Source: Lachnospiraceae bacterium (GTDB lineage: Bacteria > Bacillota_A > Clostridia > Lachnospirales > Lachnospiraceae). From it: a stretch of 46,602 nt of DNA. The notes under the pieces were generated by a model. It worked only from the letters and a program-made list of their open reading frames with translations, was not told the origin of the DNA and ran no database searches. Position numbers and translations under genes: made by a program. The DNA lies in the NCBI GenBank assembly GCA_017416505.1, contig JAFQCI010000048.1, positions 1 through 46,602 on the forward strand, read 5' to 3'. The stretch's first letter is position 1; each line of letters opens with the position of its first letter. Positions 25,805 through 33,321 of this stretch are shown piece after piece.

Positions 25805-27145
25805 TTACCTGCTTTCTATTCCCTTTCCCAGCTTTCTTTCACGTCTTTTTTGCAAATATAAAAATCCTATCCCAATTACTGAAACTAGCCCTTCTGTAAC
25901 CGTCATTGCCAACCATATCCCTGTTAATCCTGCCAGATAAGACAGGATAAATGCCATTGGAATAATTACAACAAATCCTCTGGCAAAAGATATGACCTGC
26001 GCCTTTGCTGCCTTTTGGATGGAGGTAAAAAACATTGCCAGAATGATATTAAATCCCATAAAAGGTATTGCTGTAAAATATAATTTAAGCCCCGATACTG
26101 CAATTTCTTGTAACTCTATATTTTGTTCCTGATTAAAAACTCCCACAATGGGATTTGCTAAGCCAAAAAGCAACAAATAAATACTAATAGAAACAAGAAC
26201 CATTGTAACCATGGCATATCGAAATATCTGTTTTAGATTCTTATTGTCCCCATGCCCATAGGCACGACTGGTAAGTGGCTGCATTCCCTGGGCAATGCCT
26301 GTGAAAATCGCAGTAACAACCAAAGATAAATTCGCAATCACCCCATAAGCTGCCACCCCCACATTGCCTTGGAGCCTTAGAATCATAATATTAAATATAA
26401 TGATTACAATTCCCAATGCCACTTCCGTAATAAGAGAGGGAACTCCCAAAGACATAATAGAAGAAAACATTTTAACAGAGGGCTTGGTATGTTTAAAATG
26501 AATTTCACTCTTTTTCGTAAGCCAATGTCCCCACAGGATGCCTAAACTAATAACCGGAGCAAGTCCTGTGGCTAACACTGCCCCAAAAATCCCCATTTTC
26601 AAAGGAAAGATAAAAATATAGTCTAACAGAATATTGGAAAAACTGCCCACCAGCATTGCAATCATAGAAAGTCTGGGATTTCCGTCATTTCTTATAAAAC
26701 ACACCATCACATCATTTAATATAAAGGCTGGAGAAAACATCAATATATACTTAATATAAGTTTCTGTCATAGAGAATACTTCCTTGTCTGCCCCTAGAAG
26801 TTTCGTGATATTTCCTGTAAATCCCAGTCCAAGAAATACAAAAAATACGATGAAAATTCCCGCCAGATAAATCCCATGCGCAAAAACCTTTTGGGCATTT
26901 TTATCAGACTTTTCTCCCCTGAAAATAGAGTATCGGGTTGCCCCACCCATTCCAATCATTAAACCACTTCCATGCACAAAGCTATAAATTGGAATTGCCA
27001 GATTCAGTGCAGTAAGACCTTTACTTCCAAGACCTTTGGAAACAAAAAAAGTGTCTGCCAGTATATAACAGGATAATCCTATCATTCCTATGACATTCAT
27101 AATGACATATTGTAAAAATTCCTTTAATAATGATTTTGCTTTCAT
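25805..27145 (-). CDS. MATE family efflux transporter
   Basis: 446 residues with 12 predicted helices in two halves, as in MATE sodium or proton antiporters. Marks include YILADTFFVSKGLGSKGLTA in helix 1, GMGGATRYSIFRGEKSDKNA in the first half, and IFTGIAQGMQPLTSRAYGHGD in the second. The 'GIAQGMQPLTSRAYGHGD' text is close to the MepA branch of multidrug exporters. Substrate unknown. AGGAGG precedes the ATG. The leader of about 180 nt ends in a strong terminator hairpin (27173-27229), so expression is probably controlled by transcription attenuation. Confidence 0.92.
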   Translation of the reverse strand: MKAKSLLKEFLQYVIMNVIGMIGLSCYILADTFFVSKGLGSKGLTALNLAIPIYSFVHGSGLMIGMGGATRYSIFRGEKSDKNAQKVFAHGIYLAGIFIVFFVFLGLGFTGNITKLLGADKEVFSMTETYIKYILMFSPAFILNDVMVCFIRNDGNPRLSMIAMLVGSFSNILLDYIFIFPLKMGIFGAVLATGLAPVISLGILWGHWLTKKSEIHFKHTKPSVKMFSSIMSLGVPSLITEVALGIVIIIFNIMILRLQGNVGVAAYGVIANLSLVVTAIFTGIAQGMQPLTSRAYGHGDNKNLKQIFRYAMVTMVLVSISIYLLLFGLANPIVGVFNQEQNIELQEIAVSGLKLYFTAIPFMGFNIILAMFFTSIQKAAKAQVISFARGFVVIIPMAFILSYLAGLTGIWLAMTVTEGLVSVIGIGFLYLQKRRERKLGKGIESR

Positions 27146-27172
27146 AACTACCTCCTATGTTCTTTTCAAAAT

Positions 27173-27229
27173 AAAAACGTCGGAGCCTTCTATCTTCTAA
27201 GACCTAACGATAGAAAGTCCGACGTTTTT
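27173..27229 (-). terminator. Long terminator hairpin in the MATE gene leader
   Basis: AAAAACGTCGGA and TCCGACGTTTTT form a perfect 12-bp stem; inside it CTTTCTATC and GATAGAAG pair around a 14-nt loop. In minus-strand RNA the stem is followed by UUUUUAUUUU. It lies between the predicted promoter (27336-27364) and the MATE start codon, so it is an attenuator and not the end of another gene. The RNA just upstream (TGACGCTCTTTTGCCACCGG and GTAAAAGGGG) is a candidate sensor region. Confidence 0.65.
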
Positions 27230-27335
27230 CCCCTTTTACCCGGTGGCAAAAGAGCGTCATTTATATTCTAATTTTCTATTTATCATCTGGTATCCTTTTA
27301 TAATTCTATTATTCTTTCAAACGTTTCACTTTTTT

Positions 27336-27364
27336 ATTATACTTCGAAAAAAGCATCTATACAA
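27336..27364 (-). promoter_or_regulatory. Promoter of the MATE gene
   Basis: TTGTAT and TATAAT, 17 bp apart on the minus strand. The predicted leader of about 180 nt contains the terminator hairpin at 27173-27229. The divergent promoter at 27382-27410 lies next to it. The rest of 27146-27536 shows no gene. Confidence 0.55.
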
Positions 27365-27381
27365 GTGATTCGGTGTCAGTC

Positions 27382-27410
27382 TTGAAAAATTGGCAATTTT
27401 ATGGTAATAT
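27382..27410 (+). promoter_or_regulatory. Promoter of the HExxH protein gene
   Basis: TTGAAA and TAATAT, 17 bp apart, about 125 bp upstream of the start codon at 27537. Confidence 0.5.
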
Positions 27411-27536
27411 AAAGAAAAATCATGTGTTTTAGCGGTTTCAAAACTACTCCATATAAAATTGATACAACATCCCCTAATATAAGTTTTTGATAATTTCACA
27501 ATTCCTTAATTCACAAGGAAGGAAAGGAGGACTACT

Positions 27537-28001
27537 ATGATAGGTGCAGTAGGAATGAGTAATCCGTATTCAGGTTCTATTACAAATATAAGTTATCCGA
27601 ACCCAGTCAATACGAAAAATGTTACAGAAGACGCCCAAAAGGTGCAATCCGGAGAATGTCAGACTTGTAAAAACAGAAAGTATAAAGACGGTTCCGATGA
27701 AATGGTATCTTTTAAAACGCCTGGTCACATTTCTCCAGAAGAATCATACTCTAAAGTCATGGGACATGAACAAGAACACGTTTCTAATGCTGTTGCCGAA
27801 GGACGCAAAGAAAACAAGGAATTAGTTTCTGTTTCCGTTTCCTTACAGACTGCCATTTGTCCGGAGTGCGGAGAATCTTATGTTTCCGGAGGAACTACCA
27901 ATACTGTAATGAGAACTTATAAAGATGACCCATACAGCCAAAATCGAAAATCTTATGAGCAGGAAGCCATGAAGGGCAAAAATATTGATTATGTAGCTTA
28001 A
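27537..28001 (+). CDS. Putative metalloprotease-like protein (SprA-related / CJM1_0395-like)
   Basis: 154 residues without signal peptide. Two Cys pairs, CQTC at 41-44 and CPEC at 108-111, each followed by similar text (RKYKDGSDE, SYVSGGTTNT), could bind a zinc or be redox active. Between them, THISPEES-like text (PGHISPEESYSKVMGHEQEHV) includes HEQEH at 77-81, the HExxH zinc-protease motif. This arrangement matches a small family annotated as SprA-related or CJM1_0395 putative metalloprotease; activity is unproven. AAAGGAGG stands 8 bp before the ATG, the strongest site in the window. It is monocistronic, ending at a perfect terminator. Confidence 0.8.
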   Translation: MIGAVGMSNPYSGSITNISYPNPVNTKNVTEDAQKVQSGECQTCKNRKYKDGSDEMVSFKTPGHISPEESYSKVMGHEQEHVSNAVAEGRKENKELVSVSVSLQTAICPECGESYVSGGTTNTVMRTYKDDPYSQNRKSYEQEAMKGKNIDYVA

Positions 28002-28076
28002 AACGATACTAGGTTTAAGCTATGAAAATAGTCAAGCTATATTCCTGACAATATCCATAGTATCGTAACGAAGAAT

Positions 28077-28101
28077 GGGAGATTGCAAAATGCAATCTCC
28101 C
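28077..28101. terminator. Hairpin terminator after the HExxH protein gene
   Basis: GGGAGATTGCA and TGCAATCTCCC form a perfect 11-bp stem with an AAA loop. It lies between convergent genes ending at 28001 and 28158. Confidence 0.75.
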
Positions 28102-28157
28102 AAATATATATATTAAAATAATTCATATGATACCGAGGTGCAAAAATCAAAATACCA

Positions 28158-28586
28158 TCATTTATGAAATTCCCTCATAAAATAAAACGTTCTCAAATGT
28201 TTACTTTTTACATAAATTCCTTCCTCTCCAATATCAGTTTCTTGATAAATCCTTGGAAGGACATGCAATTTACACTCTTCTCCCGTTTCTGTTTTTAATA
28301 CCACAAAAGACCTCTTTCTTCCAGTGCGTAATTTATACTTATCTACCACAGTGGCTTTTGTTATGGTTACATTATCATGCCTTACATCCAATACAAATCG
28401 TATTCGTGGATAACACATCGAAACAAATAATAATACACCAAACACAAATAAAATCGGAAATCTTCCACTAAAATACGCTGTTAAGCCTTTTATCGTGCAT
28501 ACTATGCTTAAAAACAAATAAGTCATCATAATACCATTCATTTTTTTCGCTGAAATCACTTGTTTCATTTCATCTGTTAAAATCAT
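28158..28586 (-). CDS. Two-helix membrane protein of unknown function
   Basis: 142 residues: two adjacent helices (MMTYLFLSIVCTIKGLTAYF and FPILFVFGVLLFVSMCY, residues 20-60) and a cytoplasmic beta-rich domain (NVTITKATVVDKYKLRTGRKRSFVVL ... EEGIYVKSKHLRTFYFM). The layout resembles DUF3592-like membrane proteins. A weak GAAGGG site precedes the ATG. Confidence 0.65.
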   Translation of the reverse strand: MILTDEMKQVISAKKMNGIMMTYLFLSIVCTIKGLTAYFSGRFPILFVFGVLLFVSMCYPRIRFVLDVRHDNVTITKATVVDKYKLRTGRKRSFVVLKTETGEECKLHVLPRIYQETDIGEEGIYVKSKHLRTFYFMREFHK

Positions 28587-28756
28587 AATCTTGTACCCTT
28601 CCCTTCATAATAGTTATCTTTATTATGCAACATTTTTTTCTTTCTGCCAATACTTATCCTCCATGATTTATAGCAATTTATTTTTCCCTTCCTTTTGGAT
28701 TTTAATCTACTATAAACATTTCAACAGAGTCAATAAAAAAGACGAAGGAGACAACT

Positions 28757-29332
28757 ATGGGACAAATAATACTTTCAAGAGAAGAAGATAAAGGAAAAAC
28801 TTCCACTGTATGGATGTCGATGATAGTTTTATGTTTGGTTGGAGGATTTGGAGGAATTCCTTTTGGTGCTATACTAAGCGGAGTTATGCAAAGAGTTCTT
28901 GATGACAGTTCCGCCCCTGTTATGTATGGCTTTTTCGCACTGCAGATTATAATAGGTATGATACTTGTATTGTGTTTAGCAATGAAAGATATTGATACAA
29001 AAAATCATACCCGTTGCTCTGGTTGTAAGCATAAACTACAGCCTATGACGGAAATGGATGCTCTTTTTTACATTCCGGCAGAAGGTGACCAGCAATATGA
29101 ACAACCGCTTCCATATTTGGCACAACATATGGTACGGGTTTCTTCAATTCGTGAAATTCCACCGAAAAAAAGAGGATGTTACGTCTGTTGTTATTCCTGC
29201 CCAAATTGCTCAAACCGTATCGTAAGAGTAGCGGATTTTCTTCCGAAAGCCGGAACCTGCCAATGGAAAAAATCTTACTATTTCGACTTTCAGGAATTTG
29301 TTACAACTCGTGGAACAAATGACCTATTATAA
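28757..29332 (+). CDS. Membrane protein with a zinc-ribbon-like Cys cluster
   Basis: 191 residues. Two N-terminal helices (MSMIVLCLVGGFGGIPFGAIL and GFFALQIIIGMILVLCLAM), then a cytoplasmic domain with CSGC at about 88-91 and a second cluster CYVCCYSCPNC around 140-150, which could hold one or two zinc ions. No known family. GAAGGAG stands before the ATG. First gene of a plus-strand group of three small genes. Confidence 0.68.
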   Translation: MGQIILSREEDKGKTSTVWMSMIVLCLVGGFGGIPFGAILSGVMQRVLDDSSAPVMYGFFALQIIIGMILVLCLAMKDIDTKNHTRCSGCKHKLQPMTEMDALFYIPAEGDQQYEQPLPYLAQHMVRVSSIREIPPKKRGCYVCCYSCPNCSNRIVRVADFLPKAGTCQWKKSYYFDFQEFVTTRGTNDLL

Positions 29333-29411
29333 TATTTATCCAATGAAAGTAAGAAATCTGTTTACATAACAAACAACTTATTTATCACAAACAGAAAGGA
29401 AAATCATACAT

Positions 29412-29957
29412 ATGAGGCGAATTACAATTGATTTTGCAATTCCTATTGTTGTTGCTGGTGCATTTGTGGCACTAACCAATTTTATTGGAGACAAATGGAT
29501 AGATAAAATGGAAGAAAAATCAGAGGAAGTAATATATTCTGATTCCATCATCGGGGCTGCCGCTACAGATGACGTACCAGTTGTATCCAGTATAGAAGAA
29601 ATGCTGGAGGAGGATTGTTTTACATTCCATATTTATGATACCCCAAGCGGTATCCATGACTCCGCATATTATGATGGTGTAGTATACGATATACTTGAAT
29701 TGGAGTCTGGGGAATGGGTGTTAGTAGATGATTATTTTCCTCATACCTATTTTGACCATGAAGAAAAGGATGACGATGATTGGGTTTGGTCTTCTGATAT
29801 TTATGCTGTTTACCCCGTTGGAAAGGTAGTACATAAAACTGTTCCAGATAAACTAATCGAAGAATTTGCAAAATATGGTTACGTTTTATCTGATACCTCT
29901 TTTTATGTAGATATGAGTGGTGATTTCGAACTTTTTTCCAGAGAAGACTATGAGTAA
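29412..29957 (+). CDS. Single-pass membrane protein of unknown function
   Basis: 181 residues. One N-terminal helix (DFAIPIVVAGAFVALTNFIG), then an acidic extracytoplasmic domain (EEMLEEDCFTFHIYDTPSG ... YFDHEEKDDDDWVWSSD) very rich in Asp, Glu, Tyr and Trp. No family recognised. AGAAAGGA lies 11 bp before the ATG. After its TAA the same frame stays open for 106 more codons and encodes another membrane segment (see 30018-30278), hinting at a fused or broken arrangement. Confidence 0.65.
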   Translation: MRRITIDFAIPIVVAGAFVALTNFIGDKWIDKMEEKSEEVIYSDSIIGAAATDDVPVVSSIEEMLEEDCFTFHIYDTPSGIHDSAYYDGVVYDILELESGEWVLVDDYFPHTYFDHEEKDDDDWVWSSDIYAVYPVGKVVHKTVPDKLIEEFAKYGYVLSDTSFYVDMSGDFELFSREDYE

Positions 29958-30017
29958 AAAGTAGATACACTTTGCTTTTTCGTAGCTATTGCCGTCTTTT
30001 TCATCATTCGGTATGTA

Positions 30018-30278
30018 ATGATATGCAGTGGTCTATTTACTCCCCTTATACCTCTTCGTTTCACGAAAAGATGGAAACGTTTCATCGTATACTACAATGT
30101 GATTTATTACGATGAAAATATAAAGGAAATCCTTGACTACCGTAAACAAGGAAAACTAGAGGATGCCGCCAGAGAATTTTCCATACTAACAAATACCAGC
30201 ATGGAAGAAGCAAGAGAAGCTATGAATATTTGGCATGAAATCTACGGTGAGGGCATTCTGCCAAAAGTAAAAGAATAA
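30018..30278 (+). CDS. Small helical protein, possibly missing its N-terminus
   Basis: 86 residues from ATG 30018. The C-terminal part (ENIKEILDYRKQGKLEDAA ... SMEEAREAMNIWHEIYG) is an amphipathic helical domain. No ribosome-binding site is seen. The frame is open upstream to 29958 and encodes a good membrane helix (FFVAIAVFFIIRYVMICSG), but no ATG, GTG or TTG occurs before 30018. Either the ATG inside the helix is used, or the start was lost and this is a remnant, or it is read through from the preceding gene in the same frame. Confidence 0.5.
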   Translation: MICSGLFTPLIPLRFTKRWKRFIVYYNVIYYDENIKEILDYRKQGKLEDAAREFSILTNTSMEEAREAMNIWHEIYGEGILPKVKE

Positions 30279-30298
30279 AAAACAACTTCATTTAATAA

Positions 30299-30335
30299 AA
30301 ACGCTACTATGTAGTCCATCACCATAGTAGCGTTT
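30299..30335. terminator. Bidirectional hairpin between convergent genes
   Basis: AAACGCTACTATG and CATAGTAGCGTTT form a perfect 13-bp stem with an 11-nt loop, between the small plus-strand gene and rtcB on the minus strand. Confidence 0.8.
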
Positions 30336-30359
30336 GCTGTTTCTTATAGAATTTTTTCT

Positions 30360-31565
30360 CTATTCCTCCCCTGCCTTAAAATTATAAATTGGTTTTATTA
30401 CATTTATAATGTCTGCCGTTTCTCCAATATTATCTACAATATCTTCCATCTTCTTATACGCCATAGGGCATTCATCCAAGGTAGAATGGCTGACAGAGGT
30501 CGTATAAATATCTTTCATTTGTTTCTTAAATTCTGATACAGTGAAAGATTCTCTCGCCTCCGAACGGCTCATCAGACGTCCTGCTCCATGAGGGGCAGAC
30601 TGATTCCAGTCTTCGTTTCCTTTTCCAATACAAATCAGAGAACCATCTCTCATATTCATCGGGATTAAAATCTTTTCTCCCTTTTTCGCAGAAACAGCTC
30701 CCTTCCTTAAAATCATGGTTTCAGTATCTATATAATTATGTATGGTAGTAAATTGCTCCTCGACATGCAATTTCATGCCCTTTATAATCTCATTCATCAT
30801 GGCTTTTCGATTCAGTTTCGCAAATTCCTGAACAATTTTCATGTCATGTATATATTGTTGAAACAATTCGCCTTCTACATAAGCTAAATCTTTCGGTATG
30901 GAAGTTCTTTTTGTATTTTTCAGTGCCGCAATGCTTTTTTGGATTTCCTTCTCTTTTCCCTTAGCCTTCAATTCAGCAATTAAGGCATTCACATCTTCTT
31001 TTGCAGAACCATTTAAAATTTTATAGCCCTCTCCCTGATAATAACGGGCTACCTCCAGACCAAGGTGTCTGCTTCCTGAATGAATGACAATATAAATATT
31101 TCCTTCTTCGTCTTTGTCTACCTCAATAAAATGATTTCCACCACCTAAAGTTCCAAGACTTTTTTCTGCCCTCAGTTCATCAATTTCCTTAAAACAATAT
31201 AATTTTTCCAAGTCGATTTCATTGAAATACCGGTGCTTTTTCTCCCTGATTTGAAATCCAGACGGAATTTTTTCATAAATAAGTTTATCCAGCTTTTGTA
31301 GTTCTATGTGTTTTTCTTTGATTCGGATAACTTCCATGCCGCAGCCAATGTCAACCCCTACCAGATTAGGAACTATCTTATCTGCAATGGTCATGGTGGT
31401 TCCTATGGTACATCCGGAGCCTGCATGAATGTCCGGCATTAAGCGGATTTTACTTCCTTCTGTAAATTCCTGATTACATAATTGCAACACCTGTGCAATA
31501 GATGCCTGGTCTACAACATCCGTAAAAATTTTAGCTGTATTATATTTTCCTTTAATCTCTAACAT
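30360..31565 (-). CDS. rtcB: RtcB family RNA ligase
   Basis: 401 residues. RtcB joins RNA 2',3'-cyclic phosphate or 3'-phosphate ends to 5'-hydroxyl ends using GTP and manganese. Metal-binding marks are VGVDIGCGME (D72, C75), GTLGGGNHFIEV (H145), IHSGSRHLG (H162) and the guanylylated His in SAPHGAGRLMSRSEA near residue 330. The length is on the short side, as in the second RtcB group of Firmicutes. A small gene lies 25 bp upstream on the same strand. With the RlaP-type nucleotidyltransferase at 1446-2471 it could belong to an RNA-repair set, though the two are far apart. Confidence 0.93.
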   Translation of the reverse strand: MLEIKGKYNTAKIFTDVVDQASIAQVLQLCNQEFTEGSKIRLMPDIHAGSGCTIGTTMTIADKIVPNLVGVDIGCGMEVIRIKEKHIELQKLDKLIYEKIPSGFQIREKKHRYFNEIDLEKLYCFKEIDELRAEKSLGTLGGGNHFIEVDKDEEGNIYIVIHSGSRHLGLEVARYYQGEGYKILNGSAKEDVNALIAELKAKGKEKEIQKSIAALKNTKRTSIPKDLAYVEGELFQQYIHDMKIVQEFAKLNRKAMMNEIIKGMKLHVEEQFTTIHNYIDTETMILRKGAVSAKKGEKILIPMNMRDGSLICIGKGNEDWNQSAPHGAGRLMSRSEARESFTVSEFKKQMKDIYTTSVSHSTLDECPMAYKKMEDIVDNIGETADIINVIKPIYNFKAGEE

Positions 31566-31590
31566 AATCCCCTCCCATTTTTCCCATTCT

Positions 31591-31827
31591 TTATGAATTC
31601 ATCAACCGAAATAAAAATTTCACACCCAATTCAAATCCTGCCTTTTCTGCTGCTAATGAAACAGAAAATAAATCATCTTTCAATTCTTCCAACTCATCCT
31701 CATCAAACCTATTTTTAAACTTATCCATAATTCGAAATATTTCACCATCCACTGCTTTACAGCATTTTCTGGTTTCCTTTTCATTTACCATTACATCATC
31801 GAATATCTTACCATACAAATTCTCCAT
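31591..31827 (-). CDS. Small helical protein encoded with rtcB
   Basis: 78 residues, all helical and charged: ETRKCCKAVDGEIFRIMDKF, DEDELEELKDDLFSVSLAAEKAGFELGVKFLFRLM. The C-terminal 'AEKAGFELGVKFLFRLM' resembles the end of DUF6809-like small proteins of Clostridia. GAAGGGA lies 8 bp before the ATG and rtcB starts 25 bp downstream, so the two form an operon. Function unknown. Confidence 0.7.
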   Translation of the reverse strand: MENLYGKIFDDVMVNEKETRKCCKAVDGEIFRIMDKFKNRFDEDELEELKDDLFSVSLAAEKAGFELGVKFLFRLMNS

Positions 31828-32009
31828 GCTGTTTCCCTTCCTTTAAAATACTACTTTCCCCAATCTCATTGTTTTTACGTTATCATTATGGTATCATATT
31901 TTAATGAAAAAGTATAGCACTTTTTGACGTTTATTTAATAAAATAATTTGCATATATGCCAACTATTAATTTTAAAACCTCTCATTTCTGAATTTGCATC
32001 TTTCTTTCA

Positions 32010-33317
32010 TCATATCTTTAACCGGTTCCATATATTTTCCTGATAACCAGCCACTCTATCCTTTTTTATCCATCCCCTTATTTTTTGAAGTGTAGGGTCC
32101 TCCAACAAGTCTAACTGTTTCAATCTTGATTCACTTAGCCGTTCTTTTGATTTTGCCTGTTCATAATCTTCTAATTCGTAATGCCAGAAATTCAGTTTTT
32201 CTTTGTACCTGTCTTTTAACTTCTGGGCAATGCACAAACCCTCTGGATCAAAATCTCCGGAATACCATATCTCGCAGCCTGACTCAATCAACAAATCTAG
32301 TAAAACAAGCACTGCCAGCCGCAACTGCCCATTACCACATACCACAGTAACCTCTCCTTTGGTTTCCTCTGCCAATTTTTGAAAAACGGAAGGATTCTCC
32401 ACAACATAAACTCTATCTCCTAACCCATGTACACTCTTTAATTTTCCTAAATGATGGAGATTTAAATGCATCATTTCTCCCTGTTCTAAAAATCCCTGCA
32501 TACCTCTGTGTAATTCACCCGACTCTAAATATCCCTGAACCCCTATGCAGGTTACATTACTGGAGATATCATCTTTTAAAATTCCTGCTTTATATAACAA
32601 CTCTGCCTTGATTTCTGCATTTTGCACTTTAGGATAATCCAAATCACATATTCCACAAATACCATAAAGAAGATATCGAAACATTCTGCTCCCCTCATCA
32701 AAATAATGAGGATTTCCTGTAATATAAGCAGCAAATACAGGTATCCATACTTTTTCTCCCCTCCATACCGGTAGTTGGTTGATTGCCTTTAATAAATTTG
32801 GAATCTGCTCTAAGGTCCATTGCGTATTTTTCTCTTCATCCTGACACAATAGCCCATAAGCACCTTCTTTTTTTTCTATCATTTGAAGAAACCACCTGCC
32901 GGCTTTCGTATCTTCAAATCCACTTGCCATCCTATGAAAATTCTCTTTTCTTTCCTTCTCCCGAAGTTCTTCTAATTCCTTTTTAGGAACCATATCCTTG
33001 GGGAAATATTGAAAAAGAAGTTCTTCCAAAGTTATATCAGAAAATCTTGTTTCTAATAAGGATTTTTCCATTTTTTGAGCAGACACCGTCAAGGACTTCT
33101 TATCATGACAATTCATTCCAAGAAATCCTTCTAATGCATCTTGTTCTTCTTCCTTCAAAGAATGCAAAGTAACAGTTCCACCAAGGTGTCCTAACGATAC
33201 ATACCGTTTGCGAAATCCTTCCAATAAGCGACGAAATCCAGGTTGTTTAAAGTATTCCAATGCTTTTTTTATATTTTCTTCATGCTGTTTATTCTGAAAG
33301 TTATCCCAACTTATCAT
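32010..33317 (-). CDS. jetD: Wadjet type II nuclease subunit JetD (TIGR02679/DUF2399)
   Basis: 435 residues. The N-terminal 250 residues match the TIGR02679 layout (FKQPGFRRLLEGFRKRYVSLG). The C-terminal DUF2399 part is a Toprim-like nuclease: VYVVENPSVF with the metal-binding Glu at 307, and SGDFDPEGLCIA with Asp 355, Asp 357 and Glu 359. In Wadjet, JetD is the subunit that cuts circular plasmid DNA after the SMC-type motor has extruded it. It follows jetC by 4 bp. All catalytic acids are kept, so the system looks active. Confidence 0.92.
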   Translation of the reverse strand: MISWDNFQNKQHEENIKKALEYFKQPGFRRLLEGFRKRYVSLGHLGGTVTLHSLKEEEQDALEGFLGMNCHDKKSLTVSAQKMEKSLLETRFSDITLEELLFQYFPKDMVPKKELEELREKERKENFHRMASGFEDTKAGRWFLQMIEKKEGAYGLLCQDEEKNTQWTLEQIPNLLKAINQLPVWRGEKVWIPVFAAYITGNPHYFDEGSRMFRYLLYGICGICDLDYPKVQNAEIKAELLYKAGILKDDISSNVTCIGVQGYLESGELHRGMQGFLEQGEMMHLNLHHLGKLKSVHGLGDRVYVVENPSVFQKLAEETKGEVTVVCGNGQLRLAVLVLLDLLIESGCEIWYSGDFDPEGLCIAQKLKDRYKEKLNFWHYELEDYEQAKSKERLSESRLKQLDLLEDPTLQKIRGWIKKDRVAGYQENIWNRLKI

Positions 33318-33321
33318 TCTA

